DNA of 64,000 nucleotides from the NCBI GenBank assembly GCA_014896535.1, contig JADBKE010000010.1, positions 1 through 64,000 on the forward strand. The letters run 5' to 3'. Origin of the DNA: Candidatus Fermentithermobacillaceae bacterium. GTDB lineage: Bacteria; Bacillota; Sulfobacillia; Fermentithermobacillales; DUSS01. Position 1 is the first letter of the stretch. The number at the start of each line of letters is the position of its first letter. The translations under genes were made by a program, and so were the position numbers. Below the pieces are notes generated by a model, which saw nothing but the letters and a program-made list of their open reading frames with translations, did not search any database and was not told the origin of the DNA. Of this stretch, positions 57,219 through 64,000 are shown one piece after another.

Positions 57219-60014
57219 ATGGAAAAATCCGTGAATGAAGGCGGTCGAAGGGCCGAGCGTCCTTCCGGTGTCAGAGGGCCGGGTCAATCCCGAAGAACGT
57301 TCGGCAAAACTCTCGTCCGGCTTGGGGCTATTGCCGCTGTCGGGAGCCTGTTATTCGTTGCCGGGATGAAACTCGCCCTGGCACTGAATACCGTAGAATC
57401 CGAAGCGGTGCTTTATGCCGTCCGCTCGGACAAGCTCCTGGTTTTCGAACCCGGTATTACTCCGGAGGCCGGTGAAGCTTACCACGCCCTGCCCCTCAGC
57501 TCCGGAATCACGGTACTCGACTCCCGCGGACGTGCTGTGGACCCCGCTTCCCTTGGTACAGGGCTGACTCCCGGAACCGTGCTCGAGGTGTCCCGGCGAA
57601 AAGACGGCCAGGTGCTGCGGGTTCAGGTGGTACCCGACGGGGTCAGCCTGGAGGGTGAATTCCAGGGTATGTCCGGGGGAAAAATCACGGTATCCGGTCA
57701 GGAGTTTTCCGTTGACGCTTCCACTGTCTTCGCTTACGAAGGTTCCAAGCTTGGCTCGTCTCCTTTTTCGTCTCTTGAGAAGGGCGACGTCGTCCGCGTC
57801 TCGTCGAGACGGGGTCGAGCGCTGGCGGTGGAGCTCATTTCGCCCTCGGGTTTGGTGCGAGTCTCGTCCGGTGTGGATGGCGCCCGAGTGTACGTGGATG
57901 GGAAGTACCGAGGAAAAACTCCTCTGGAGATCAAAATCGCCGCCGGAGAACACGAGATCCGCGTAAAAGTCCCAGGGCGGTCCGACGCCGTTGCCGCGGT
58001 CCTGGTGGAGCCCAGGAAAGAGGTGGCCGTTGCGCTCGACCCAAAGGCACCGGCTGGCGTCGTCACCATCTCGTCCCAGCCCCCAGATGCGGATGTTTCC
58101 GTGGACGGAACGCCCAGGGGGAAAACCCCTCTTTCCGTGACGGTTTCCCCTGGGTTCCACGACGTGGTTGTTTCCAAGGAGGGGTTTTTGGAACAGCAAA
58201 AACGGGTGTTTGTAGAGGATGGAGCTAGGGAGACGCTTGAGTTCACGCTCGAGGTCGATCCTGAGGCCCCACCGAAGCGGGTTCTGGCCACGGTCGTTCA
58301 GGCGTGGCCGGACGCTCCCGCCCTGGAAGTGCGATATGAAAACGGCCGGCGGGCGCGGCTTGACGTGCGGAACGTTCCTCTTTACCAGGGGGTCTTTACA
58401 ACCTCATGGGACAGAGTGCTGCCCGGAGAGGAACTCGAACTCCAGTACGATCCGGCTGGGAAGCTCACCAAGGCCGTGAGGGTCACGGTAAACAGATTCC
58501 GCCTCGAAGGGCAGGTGATGTGGATTTCGGGGGACGTCATCGTGGTGTCCGAGAGGTTTTACCGGTGTCGTTTGAACCCCGACGCCCTGGTCTTCCGAAA
58601 CGGCACCGAGGTGTCGCCTGACGCCATATTGCCCGGGGACAAAGTGATCGTTCAGGGGGGTTCTGCCGAAGACATCCGGTACGTGTCCGCCCAGGATGTT
58701 CTGGGGGAACGGTACCCCCTTGAGGTTTTTCTCGTAAAGACGCGCGACGGGTTCACCATCTATTCAGACGATGTGGAGCTTCCGTGGTTTTCCCTGGGAC
58801 CCGATTTGAAAGCGGTGGAAGAAGATGGCCGGGCACTCATCCCGCTATCTTCCGTTCCCTCGGGTTCGCGGCTCCGGCTGTACTTCGATCTCGCCGGCAA
58901 GATAGTGTGGGCGAACCTGATTTTCAAAGCCGCTCTTTCCGAAGAGGGCAAGATCGCAGCGCTGGACGGCAGTCGCGTTTTCCTCAACTCGTCCTGGAGA
59001 CCCTATTCTATCACCGAGGAAACCGCCGTATACAGGGATGGAGTCAGGCGCAGCTTTTTCGACCTGTCCATCGGAGATGCGGTTCTGGTTGCTGCGAACA
59101 AAGAAGGCCAATTGAAGTTCGTTCACGTCCGCAACCGTATCCGAGCCCACAGAATTACCTCCGTGGTGCTGAGCTGGCAAGCGTCCAAGGCTGGCAGGCT
59201 TGGATGGGAGATCCCGGAACGCGCAGCGGAAGAGCCTGCCCCGATTCTGGTAAACTTTAGGGATCCCGTGCCGTATCCATCTCAGCTCGCAAACATCCCC
59301 TTTCAAAAGCTTGCGGCGGGGGACCGCCTCAAGCTCTGGCTGGACAAAGAGGATAACGTACTGTGGGCGGAGGTCCTTTCCCTTAATGAAATGAAGGTGG
59401 ACGGCTACTACATGGGTCAGAAGAACGGAAAGCTCTACTTTAGCGGTTTCGCGGAGGGTGCGCTGTCCCCCGGTGCTGTTTTCGTGGGTTTCTCGACCCT
59501 GGACCAGCTCGGTCCGGGCTCGCGCGTGGTGGCCGGAGGCAGGCGCGGCCTGATCGATTACATCGAGGCTATCTCGCTTGCGGAGGGAAGACGGTGGTAC
59601 TCCGGCACCGTTCTGTCGGTTTCCGGCGGTCTCCTGAAGCTCTTCATGGACGAGCACTGGGTTCTCGCTGTGCCGGTTACCAGAGATTCTAGGTTTGTCG
59701 ACTGGAACTTGCGGGTAGATGACAGGGTCGATAAACTCTTCACCGGCGAGCAGGTCCGGGTTTTCGTGGATTCCGACATGGACTACGTGTGGGGGGAACG
59801 GACGTCCACACCACAGCTCAAGGTTGAAGGGGTGGTTGAGCAAGCGCAGGGTCGCCACATCCTGGTGAACTCCAAATCTTACGTGCTTTCCGCAGATGCT
59901 GTGGTATATAAGAACGGAGAGCTGACCACCGCCTGGGCATTGGCAAAGGGAGACAAAATACGCGCCGCGGGACCGAACAGGGAAAACATCGAGATCGTCG
60001 TGGTTGGATGGTAG
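57219..60014 (+). CDS. Large secreted protein with PEGA domains
   Basis: This 931-aa protein has a polar N-terminus, one membrane/signal-anchor segment (about 36-56), and an outside part built of small beta units. Two PEGA-like domains (VRVSSGVDGARVYVDGKYRGKTPLEI and VTISSQPPDADVSVDGTPRGKTPLSV, each in part; about 210-345) are followed by about ten modules of a recurrent kind (LEGQVMWISGDVIVVS..., KLTKAVRVTV, RLYFDLAGKIVWANL, RLKLWLDKEDNVLWAEV). PEGA domains are typical of S-layer and surface proteins. Function unknown; a cell-wall or surface role is likely. ATG 57219 follows GGAGGG. Confidence 0.8.
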   Translation: MEKSVNEGGRRAERPSGVRGPGQSRRTFGKTLVRLGAIAAVGSLLFVAGMKLALALNTVESEAVLYAVRSDKLLVFEPGITPEAGEAYHALPLSSGITVLDSRGRAVDPASLGTGLTPGTVLEVSRRKDGQVLRVQVVPDGVSLEGEFQGMSGGKITVSGQEFSVDASTVFAYEGSKLGSSPFSSLEKGDVVRVSSRRGRALAVELISPSGLVRVSSGVDGARVYVDGKYRGKTPLEIKIAAGEHEIRVKVPGRSDAVAAVLVEPRKEVAVALDPKAPAGVVTISSQPPDADVSVDGTPRGKTPLSVTVSPGFHDVVVSKEGFLEQQKRVFVEDGARETLEFTLEVDPEAPPKRVLATVVQAWPDAPALEVRYENGRRARLDVRNVPLYQGVFTTSWDRVLPGEELELQYDPAGKLTKAVRVTVNRFRLEGQVMWISGDVIVVSERFYRCRLNPDALVFRNGTEVSPDAILPGDKVIVQGGSAEDIRYVSAQDVLGERYPLEVFLVKTRDGFTIYSDDVELPWFSLGPDLKAVEEDGRALIPLSSVPSGSRLRLYFDLAGKIVWANLIFKAALSEEGKIAALDGSRVFLNSSWRPYSITEETAVYRDGVRRSFFDLSIGDAVLVAANKEGQLKFVHVRNRIRAHRITSVVLSWQASKAGRLGWEIPERAAEEPAPILVNFRDPVPYPSQLANIPFQKLAAGDRLKLWLDKEDNVLWAEVLSLNEMKVDGYYMGQKNGKLYFSGFAEGALSPGAVFVGFSTLDQLGPGSRVVAGGRRGLIDYIEAISLAEGRRWYSGTVLSVSGGLLKLFMDEHWVLAVPVTRDSRFVDWNLRVDDRVDKLFTGEQVRVFVDSDMDYVWGERTSTPQLKVEGVVEQAQGRHILVNSKSYVLSADAVVYKNGELTTAWALAKGDKIRAAGPNRENIEIVVVGW

Positions 60015-60039
60015 GTCGCGGAAGGGAGGAACGGATTTC

Positions 60040-60975
60040 ATGAAGAGAAAGGTGCCCGCGCTCCGCCCCGGCGACCTGATAGCGGTCGTCGCCCCTTCGG
60101 GCGCGGTACATAAAGAAGCGCTGGAAAGGGGAATTCAAGTTTTCAAGGAGTGGGGCTTTCGCGTTAAACTCGGCGATGCGGTCTTTGCTTCTTTGGGATA
60201 CCTCGCCGGGGAAGACCGGGTCAGGGCCCTCGATTTCACCCGGGCCTGGACCGACCCGGAGGTTTCTGCGTTGGTGGCTGCCCGGGGCGGTTACGGAGCC
60301 ATGCGCATGCTGCCCTACCTCGATTTCTCCGTGCTCAAGAGGCATCGCAAGATCCTCGTGGGTTTTTCGGACATAACCGCTTTGCACCTTGCGTTCTGGA
60401 GGGAAATGCGTCTCGTTACATTGCACGGCCCGATGGCTGAAATGGGGCCGGAAGGACCCGGCGAGTACAATGGGAGGATTCTCCGGGCGGCTCTGACAGG
60501 CCAGTGGCCTCCGGGCAAACTGGAGCTGCCTGCGGAAAGGCCTTTGCGTGTTCTGGAGCACGGACGCGCTCGGGGCGAGCTGGTCGGGGGTAATCTGTCA
60601 CTCATTGCGGCTACCATCGGGACCAGATGGGAGATAGACACCAGGGGAAAGATTCTGTTCATCGAAGATGTGGGCGAAAAACCTTACAGGGTGGACCGCA
60701 TGTTGTGTCAGCTCAAGCTTGCCGGGAAGCTCCGAGACGCCGCCGGGTTTCTGATCGGCGACTTTACCGACTGCGAACCGGATGAAGGGCAACCATCCCT
60801 TAGCCTGTCCGAGGTCCTGGCGCACTACTTTTCGGGCACGGGCAAACCGTGTTTGCTGGATGTTCCGGCCGGGCACGGCAAATACAGAGCCGTTCTTCCT
60901 TTAGGGGTAGAGGTGGAGATAACGACGCAACCGCCGGAAGTGAGGTTTACCGAAGGCGCGGTCGGCACCCGGTGA
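60040..60975 (+). CDS. LD-carboxypeptidase (peptidase S66)
   Basis: This 311-aa protein starts VPALRPGDLIAVVAPSG and has the nucleophile Ser in VGFSDITALH, ARGGYGAMRML, GGNLSLIAATIG, EDVGEKPYRVDRML and the C-terminal AGHGKYR with the catalytic His. S66 peptidases release D-Ala from tetrapeptides in peptidoglycan recycling or cut related peptides. ATG 60040 follows AAGGGAGGA, 26 bp after the PEGA gene, so cotranscription is likely. Confidence 0.92.
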   Translation: MKRKVPALRPGDLIAVVAPSGAVHKEALERGIQVFKEWGFRVKLGDAVFASLGYLAGEDRVRALDFTRAWTDPEVSALVAARGGYGAMRMLPYLDFSVLKRHRKILVGFSDITALHLAFWREMRLVTLHGPMAEMGPEGPGEYNGRILRAALTGQWPPGKLELPAERPLRVLEHGRARGELVGGNLSLIAATIGTRWEIDTRGKILFIEDVGEKPYRVDRMLCQLKLAGKLRDAAGFLIGDFTDCEPDEGQPSLSLSEVLAHYFSGTGKPCLLDVPAGHGKYRAVLPLGVEVEITTQPPEVRFTEGAVGTR

Positions 60976-61083
60976 ACCGGGGCGTAAGCTCGGGATGCGT
61001 AAGGCTCATGCGGGCTCGCCCAGGCCGGTTTCACCGCAACGTTGCAAACGTATCATGGCTGCGAGTTGAATGGAGACGGTTTC

Positions 61084-62463
61084 ATGCGCGCACGTGCTGA
61101 AATCCGCAGCTTTAGCCACAGAGGCGAAGGTGCCGGTGTGGTGGTCGGGGCAGGTTCCGACTTGTCCGGTATAACGGTGTTCGTCCCCGGCACGGTCCCT
61201 GGCGACCTGGTGGAAATACAGGTCCTCGAAAAGAAGCGGAACTACGCGCGGGGAAAGCTCCTGGAGGTTCTTCGGGAAGGCCCCGGCAGGACTCAGGAGG
61301 TCTGCCCCGTGGCGGCAAGATGCGGAGGGTGTAGCTGGCAGCACCTCCGTTATGATTTGCAGCTGTACTGGAAAGAAACCATCCTGAGGGAGGCCCTTCA
61401 CCGCATCGGAAAGTCTCCCGAGTGCGAAGTCAAGGCCGCGGTCCCGTCCCCGAAGGTCCTGGGATACCGCAACAAGGTTGAGGTTCCTCTCCAGGTCCGG
61501 CAAGGCAAGGTGGTGGCTGGCTTTTACGAGCCCTATTCCCACCGGGTCGTACCTTCCGAGGAATGCCCGCTGGAGCATCCGCTGGCTCGGGAGCTGGTTG
61601 CGGCTCTCCTGGCCCAGGTGAGGAAGAGAGGCTACAGCATCTACGATGAGAAAACCGGGAAAGGGCACGTGCGTCACATCGTGGCGCGGATTGCTCCCGG
61701 GACTGGCGAACGCATGGGAATGCTCGTGAGCACCACCGTGCGGCTGCCCGGTGCGCTTGAACTCGCAAAAGAGGTCATGGAATCCGTCCAGGGCGTAAAA
61801 AGCATGGTTCTGAACGTAAACAGGGAAATGACCAACGTGATCCTGGGTAATCAGTGGAAGCTTCTGGCCGGGAGGTGGTACGTCGAAGACGTGATGTCGG
61901 TAGCAGGCGCCGGTTCGCTGCGTTTCCGGATAGGACCGGGTTCTTTCTACCAGGTAAACTCCGAACAAGCTGCAACTCTGTATAAGATTGCGCTGGATGC
62001 TTGCGAGATCTCTTCCGCCGATGTCGTCTACGACGTGTACTCGGGAATCGGAACGATGACGTTGTTTGCCTCGAAGAAAGCGCGCTTTTGCGTGGGCATC
62101 GAAGAGGCAGAAAGGTCTGTGATGGATGCCAAAGTGAACGCCCGCCTCAACGGCGTAGACAATGTGGCGTTCGTCGCCGGCAAAGCAGAGAGGGTTCTGC
62201 CTTCGGTTCTGGCGAGGTTCGGTCGACCCAGCGTGGTTCTCCTGGATCCCCCAAGAGCCGGGCTGGCAGAAGATGTCATCCCGGTGATCGTTCGCTCGAG
62301 CCCCAGGACCATCGTTTACGTGTCCTGTAATCCGTCTACATTGTGCAGGGATGTCGCCCGGTTCAAAGAATTGGGATATCTACCCGAATGGGCCATCCCA
62401 GTGGACATGTTTCCGATGACGCCTCACGTGGAAAGCGTGGTCAAACTCAAGCGATCGAGTTGA
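61084..62463 (+). CDS. rlmD: 23S rRNA (uracil-5)-methyltransferase RlmD-like
   Basis: This 459-aa protein has an N-terminal TRAM domain (about 1-58), a [4Fe-4S] motif CPVAARCGGCSWQH (about 77-90), the SAM-binding VYDVYSGIGTMTLF, LLDPPRAGL and the catalytic SCNPSTLCRD. This is the RumA/TrmA-type fold; in Firmicutes such proteins methylate U1939 (or U747) of 23S rRNA. The ATG at 61084 has GGAGACGG upstream; the start at 61042 is not supported. Confidence 0.92.
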   Translation: MRARAEIRSFSHRGEGAGVVVGAGSDLSGITVFVPGTVPGDLVEIQVLEKKRNYARGKLLEVLREGPGRTQEVCPVAARCGGCSWQHLRYDLQLYWKETILREALHRIGKSPECEVKAAVPSPKVLGYRNKVEVPLQVRQGKVVAGFYEPYSHRVVPSEECPLEHPLARELVAALLAQVRKRGYSIYDEKTGKGHVRHIVARIAPGTGERMGMLVSTTVRLPGALELAKEVMESVQGVKSMVLNVNREMTNVILGNQWKLLAGRWYVEDVMSVAGAGSLRFRIGPGSFYQVNSEQAATLYKIALDACEISSADVVYDVYSGIGTMTLFASKKARFCVGIEEAERSVMDAKVNARLNGVDNVAFVAGKAERVLPSVLARFGRPSVVLLDPPRAGLAEDVIPVIVRSSPRTIVYVSCNPSTLCRDVARFKELGYLPEWAIPVDMFPMTPHVESVVKLKRSS

Positions 62464-62716
62464 AGCGAAAAAGCTGACCCCCGTCGCAACCGGTCCGCAA
62501 CTCACAGACGAACGTCTCAAGACATCTGCCTGGCTCATTCCCGCTTCACCCACGGGGGCCGTATTGGGGCCTGGAACCCCCTGGCTCCCCTGAAAGCCCC
62601 TTGCGCCCAAGAAAGAGCTTCTGGTCTAACTTCATAAACCGGCATGGCAAAAAACTCCGCCCTTGTGCGATATTTATCCAAGGAGGATACTCAAATAGGG
62701 AAGGGAGGACTAGCCA

Positions 62717-64000
62717 GTGAAGCGAGTATTTTTATGGAAGGCTTGTACCGCCTTCCTGCTTGCGCTGCTTCTTTCGGGCTTCGTCCCGGAAGGGAGCCAG
62801 GTAGCGCTCGCGGAAACCAACGCTGTAATCCGCGGCGCGGTCATCGTGCCGGATGACGCGAAGCTCGTGAGTCTTTGTGCCGTGGTCACGAGCACCGGCC
62901 GGTCCCTGGTGTATCCGGCCGCGGTACAAGACAACGAGTGGGAAGTGGAAGTCCCAGCCGGCACTTACGTTGTTGAGGTGCGGTGGGCGTACACGCTCCC
63001 TATTCGCTGGCAGGAGGGGTCGACCCCTCAAACCGGGCCGGGTCCCCAGGGTTCGGTGATTCTCGTTCCGGTACCCGGTGCTGGTTACCCGATCCTGGAA
63101 AACCAGCAGGAGATCGGTCCGATTACGGTGGCGGCCGGCGCCACGGTGAATCTAACAACCAGGGTAACAAAGGGATCTCCGTTTAAGCTCACCGTCGAAG
63201 TTCCCGAAAGGGTTTCGGTAGGAGAAGCCTTCGTGATCAAGGTGGTGAGAACGGGCACGAGTGAGCCTGTTGCAGGTGCGGAAGTTTACCTGCTGCCAAA
63301 GAGGATTCCATGGCGGGACGCGATCGACTCCGATTCGAAAACCCCCGGCGTTACGATTGGCAAATTGCTGGGGAAAACGGATGCCGAGGGTGAGATTAAG
63401 ACCAGCATACGCGAACCCGGCGACTACATCCTGCGGGCTATTTTCCCGGGTGCTCTTCCCGCGTTCGCCGGAATAATCGTGGAGGAGTCCCAGGGACTCA
63501 GGTTCTTCACGGACAAGGGAATTTACGCGTCGGGTGAAAAGGTCATTCTCGTCCTGTATAACGGCAGTTCATCTCCGATAACGCTACCCAGTTCCGCCCC
63601 GTGGGAAGTGAGAAAAGCCGACGGCACGCTCGTCTTCGCCCCTATTGCCCTTCAGGTGATAAGAAACCTCGAGCCCGGCAACGCCGTTACGTGGGAGTGG
63701 GCGCAGAAGGATAACGCGGGAAAGCAGGTTCCACCAGGGGTGTACGTGGCCAAAGTGCAAACATCGCAGGGCGAGCTCGAGGCCAAGTTCAGCGTCTCCG
63801 GCCTCAGAGGACTCAGGATGAGCCCGCTTCCCCTACCCCCGCTGCCCTCCGAGTCGCCGTTCGAAGACGTTACCGGGCAGGTCAAATGGGGTGACCCGTT
63901 TATTCTGGCACTGTATGCAAAAGGGATCGTCAAAGGGAAAGCTGCGGGCAAGTTCGCGCCGGACGATACGATGAGCCGGGCGGAGTTCGTGGCGCTTCTT
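62717..64000 (+). CDS. S-layer-homology domain surface protein (3' partial)
   Basis: The frame opens at GTG 62717 seven bases after AGGGAGGA and is still open at the window end (428 codons). It has a signal peptide (KRVFLWKACTAFLLALLLSG), a region of beta-sandwich-like repeats with prealbumin-like motifs, and at the end the start of an SLH domain: FEDVTGQVKWGDPFILALYAKGIVKG then AGKFAPDDTMSRAEFVALL (in part). SLH domains bind secondary cell-wall polymers, so this is probably an anchored surface protein. The 3' part lies outside. Confidence 0.88.
   Translation, partial: MKRVFLWKACTAFLLALLLSGFVPEGSQVALAETNAVIRGAVIVPDDAKLVSLCAVVTSTGRSLVYPAAVQDNEWEVEVPAGTYVVEVRWAYTLPIRWQEGSTPQTGPGPQGSVILVPVPGAGYPILENQQEIGPITVAAGATVNLTTRVTKGSPFKLTVEVPERVSVGEAFVIKVVRTGTSEPVAGAEVYLLPKRIPWRDAIDSDSKTPGVTIGKLLGKTDAEGEIKTSIREPGDYILRAIFPGALPAFAGIIVEESQGLRFFTDKGIYASGEKVILVLYNGSSSPITLPSSAPWEVRKADGTLVFAPIALQVIRNLEPGNAVTWEWAQKDNAGKQVPPGVYVAKVQTSQGELEAKFSVSGLRGLRMSPLPLPPLPSESPFEDVTGQVKWGDPFILALYAKGIVKGKAAGKFAPDDTMSRAEFVALL

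Noticed and set aside
62530-62613. Collagen-like Gly-X-Y peptide on the minus strand
   Set aside because: Only about five triplets in an unsupported frame near the rlmD 3' end; likely chance or decayed fragment.

Overview
The window (about 58-60% G+C by eye) reads as a chromosomal segment of an anaerobic, endospore-forming Firmicute of the Clostridia type. The signs are spoIIP, a gerA/gerB/gerC germination set, a SleB-type hydrolase, HrcA/CIRCE heat-shock control, the pcrA-ligA-gatCAB block, an [FeFe]-hydrogenase with NuoE/NuoF-like partners, and a tungsten-type aldehyde:ferredoxin oxidoreductase. A group III (archaeal-like) chaperonin and a branched-polyamine synthase (BpsA-like) suggest a thermophile. 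The lineage and thermophily are inferences. No rRNA, tRNA, transposon, prophage or CRISPR array was recognised.

Layout. 1-11.5 kb: a small membrane protein, spoIIP, then a CIRCE-controlled heat-shock operon hrcA - archaeal-like chaperonin - dnaJ - rsmE, followed by copA, mtaB and ddl. grpE and dnaK, expected between hrcA and dnaJ, are missing here, as is prmA. 11.7-20.5 kb: housekeeping block pcrA-ligA-gatC-gatA-gatB-murB. 20.6-27.8 kb: transporters, namely an MFS carrier, a minus-strand GntR(YtrA-like)-ABC operon with a visible promoter and operator, and a plus-strand ABC importer made of a double permease and an ATPase with a C-terminal AAA-associated domain. 27.8-37.4 kb: a long hydrogenase operon that starts with a small ECF-S-like membrane protein. 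It continues with an ATPase/hydrogenase-like sensor fusion, a DRTGG protein, NuoE, a histidine-kinase-like ATPase, a [2Fe-2S] protein, a NuoF-GltD fusion and the catalytic [FeFe]-hydrogenase.

37.4-45.8 kb: an FmdB zinc ribbon, then mostly minus-strand genes: a coiled-coil protein built on a 168-bp tandem repeat, a small membrane protein, gerC (frameshifted), gerB, gerA, an ECF-type S component, a SleB-type hydrolase and NiaR. 46-51.3 kb: amidohydrolase, Ntn asparaginase-like hydrolase, HAD phosphatase, OGG-type glycosylase and the BpsA-like enzyme. 51.3-54.9 kb: a structured leader, a MoaD-like protein, the AOR-family oxidoreductase and a diacylglycerol-kinase-like lipid kinase. 55-64 kb: MATE exporter, flavin reductase, a large secreted PEGA protein, LD-carboxypeptidase, RlmD and the 5' part of an SLH-domain surface protein that runs off the window.

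How the parts fit. The hydrogenase operon joins an enzymatic core (NuoE, NuoF-GltD, HydA) with genes that look regulatory (ATPase-hydrogenase fusion, DRTGG, second ATPase), suggesting H2 or redox sensing beside NAD(P)-linked H2 turnover. The AOR and its MoaD-like partner fit ferredoxin-linked aldehyde metabolism. Germination genes and the hydrolase fit a spore life cycle. All of this was read by eye; family names rest on motifs, not database searches.
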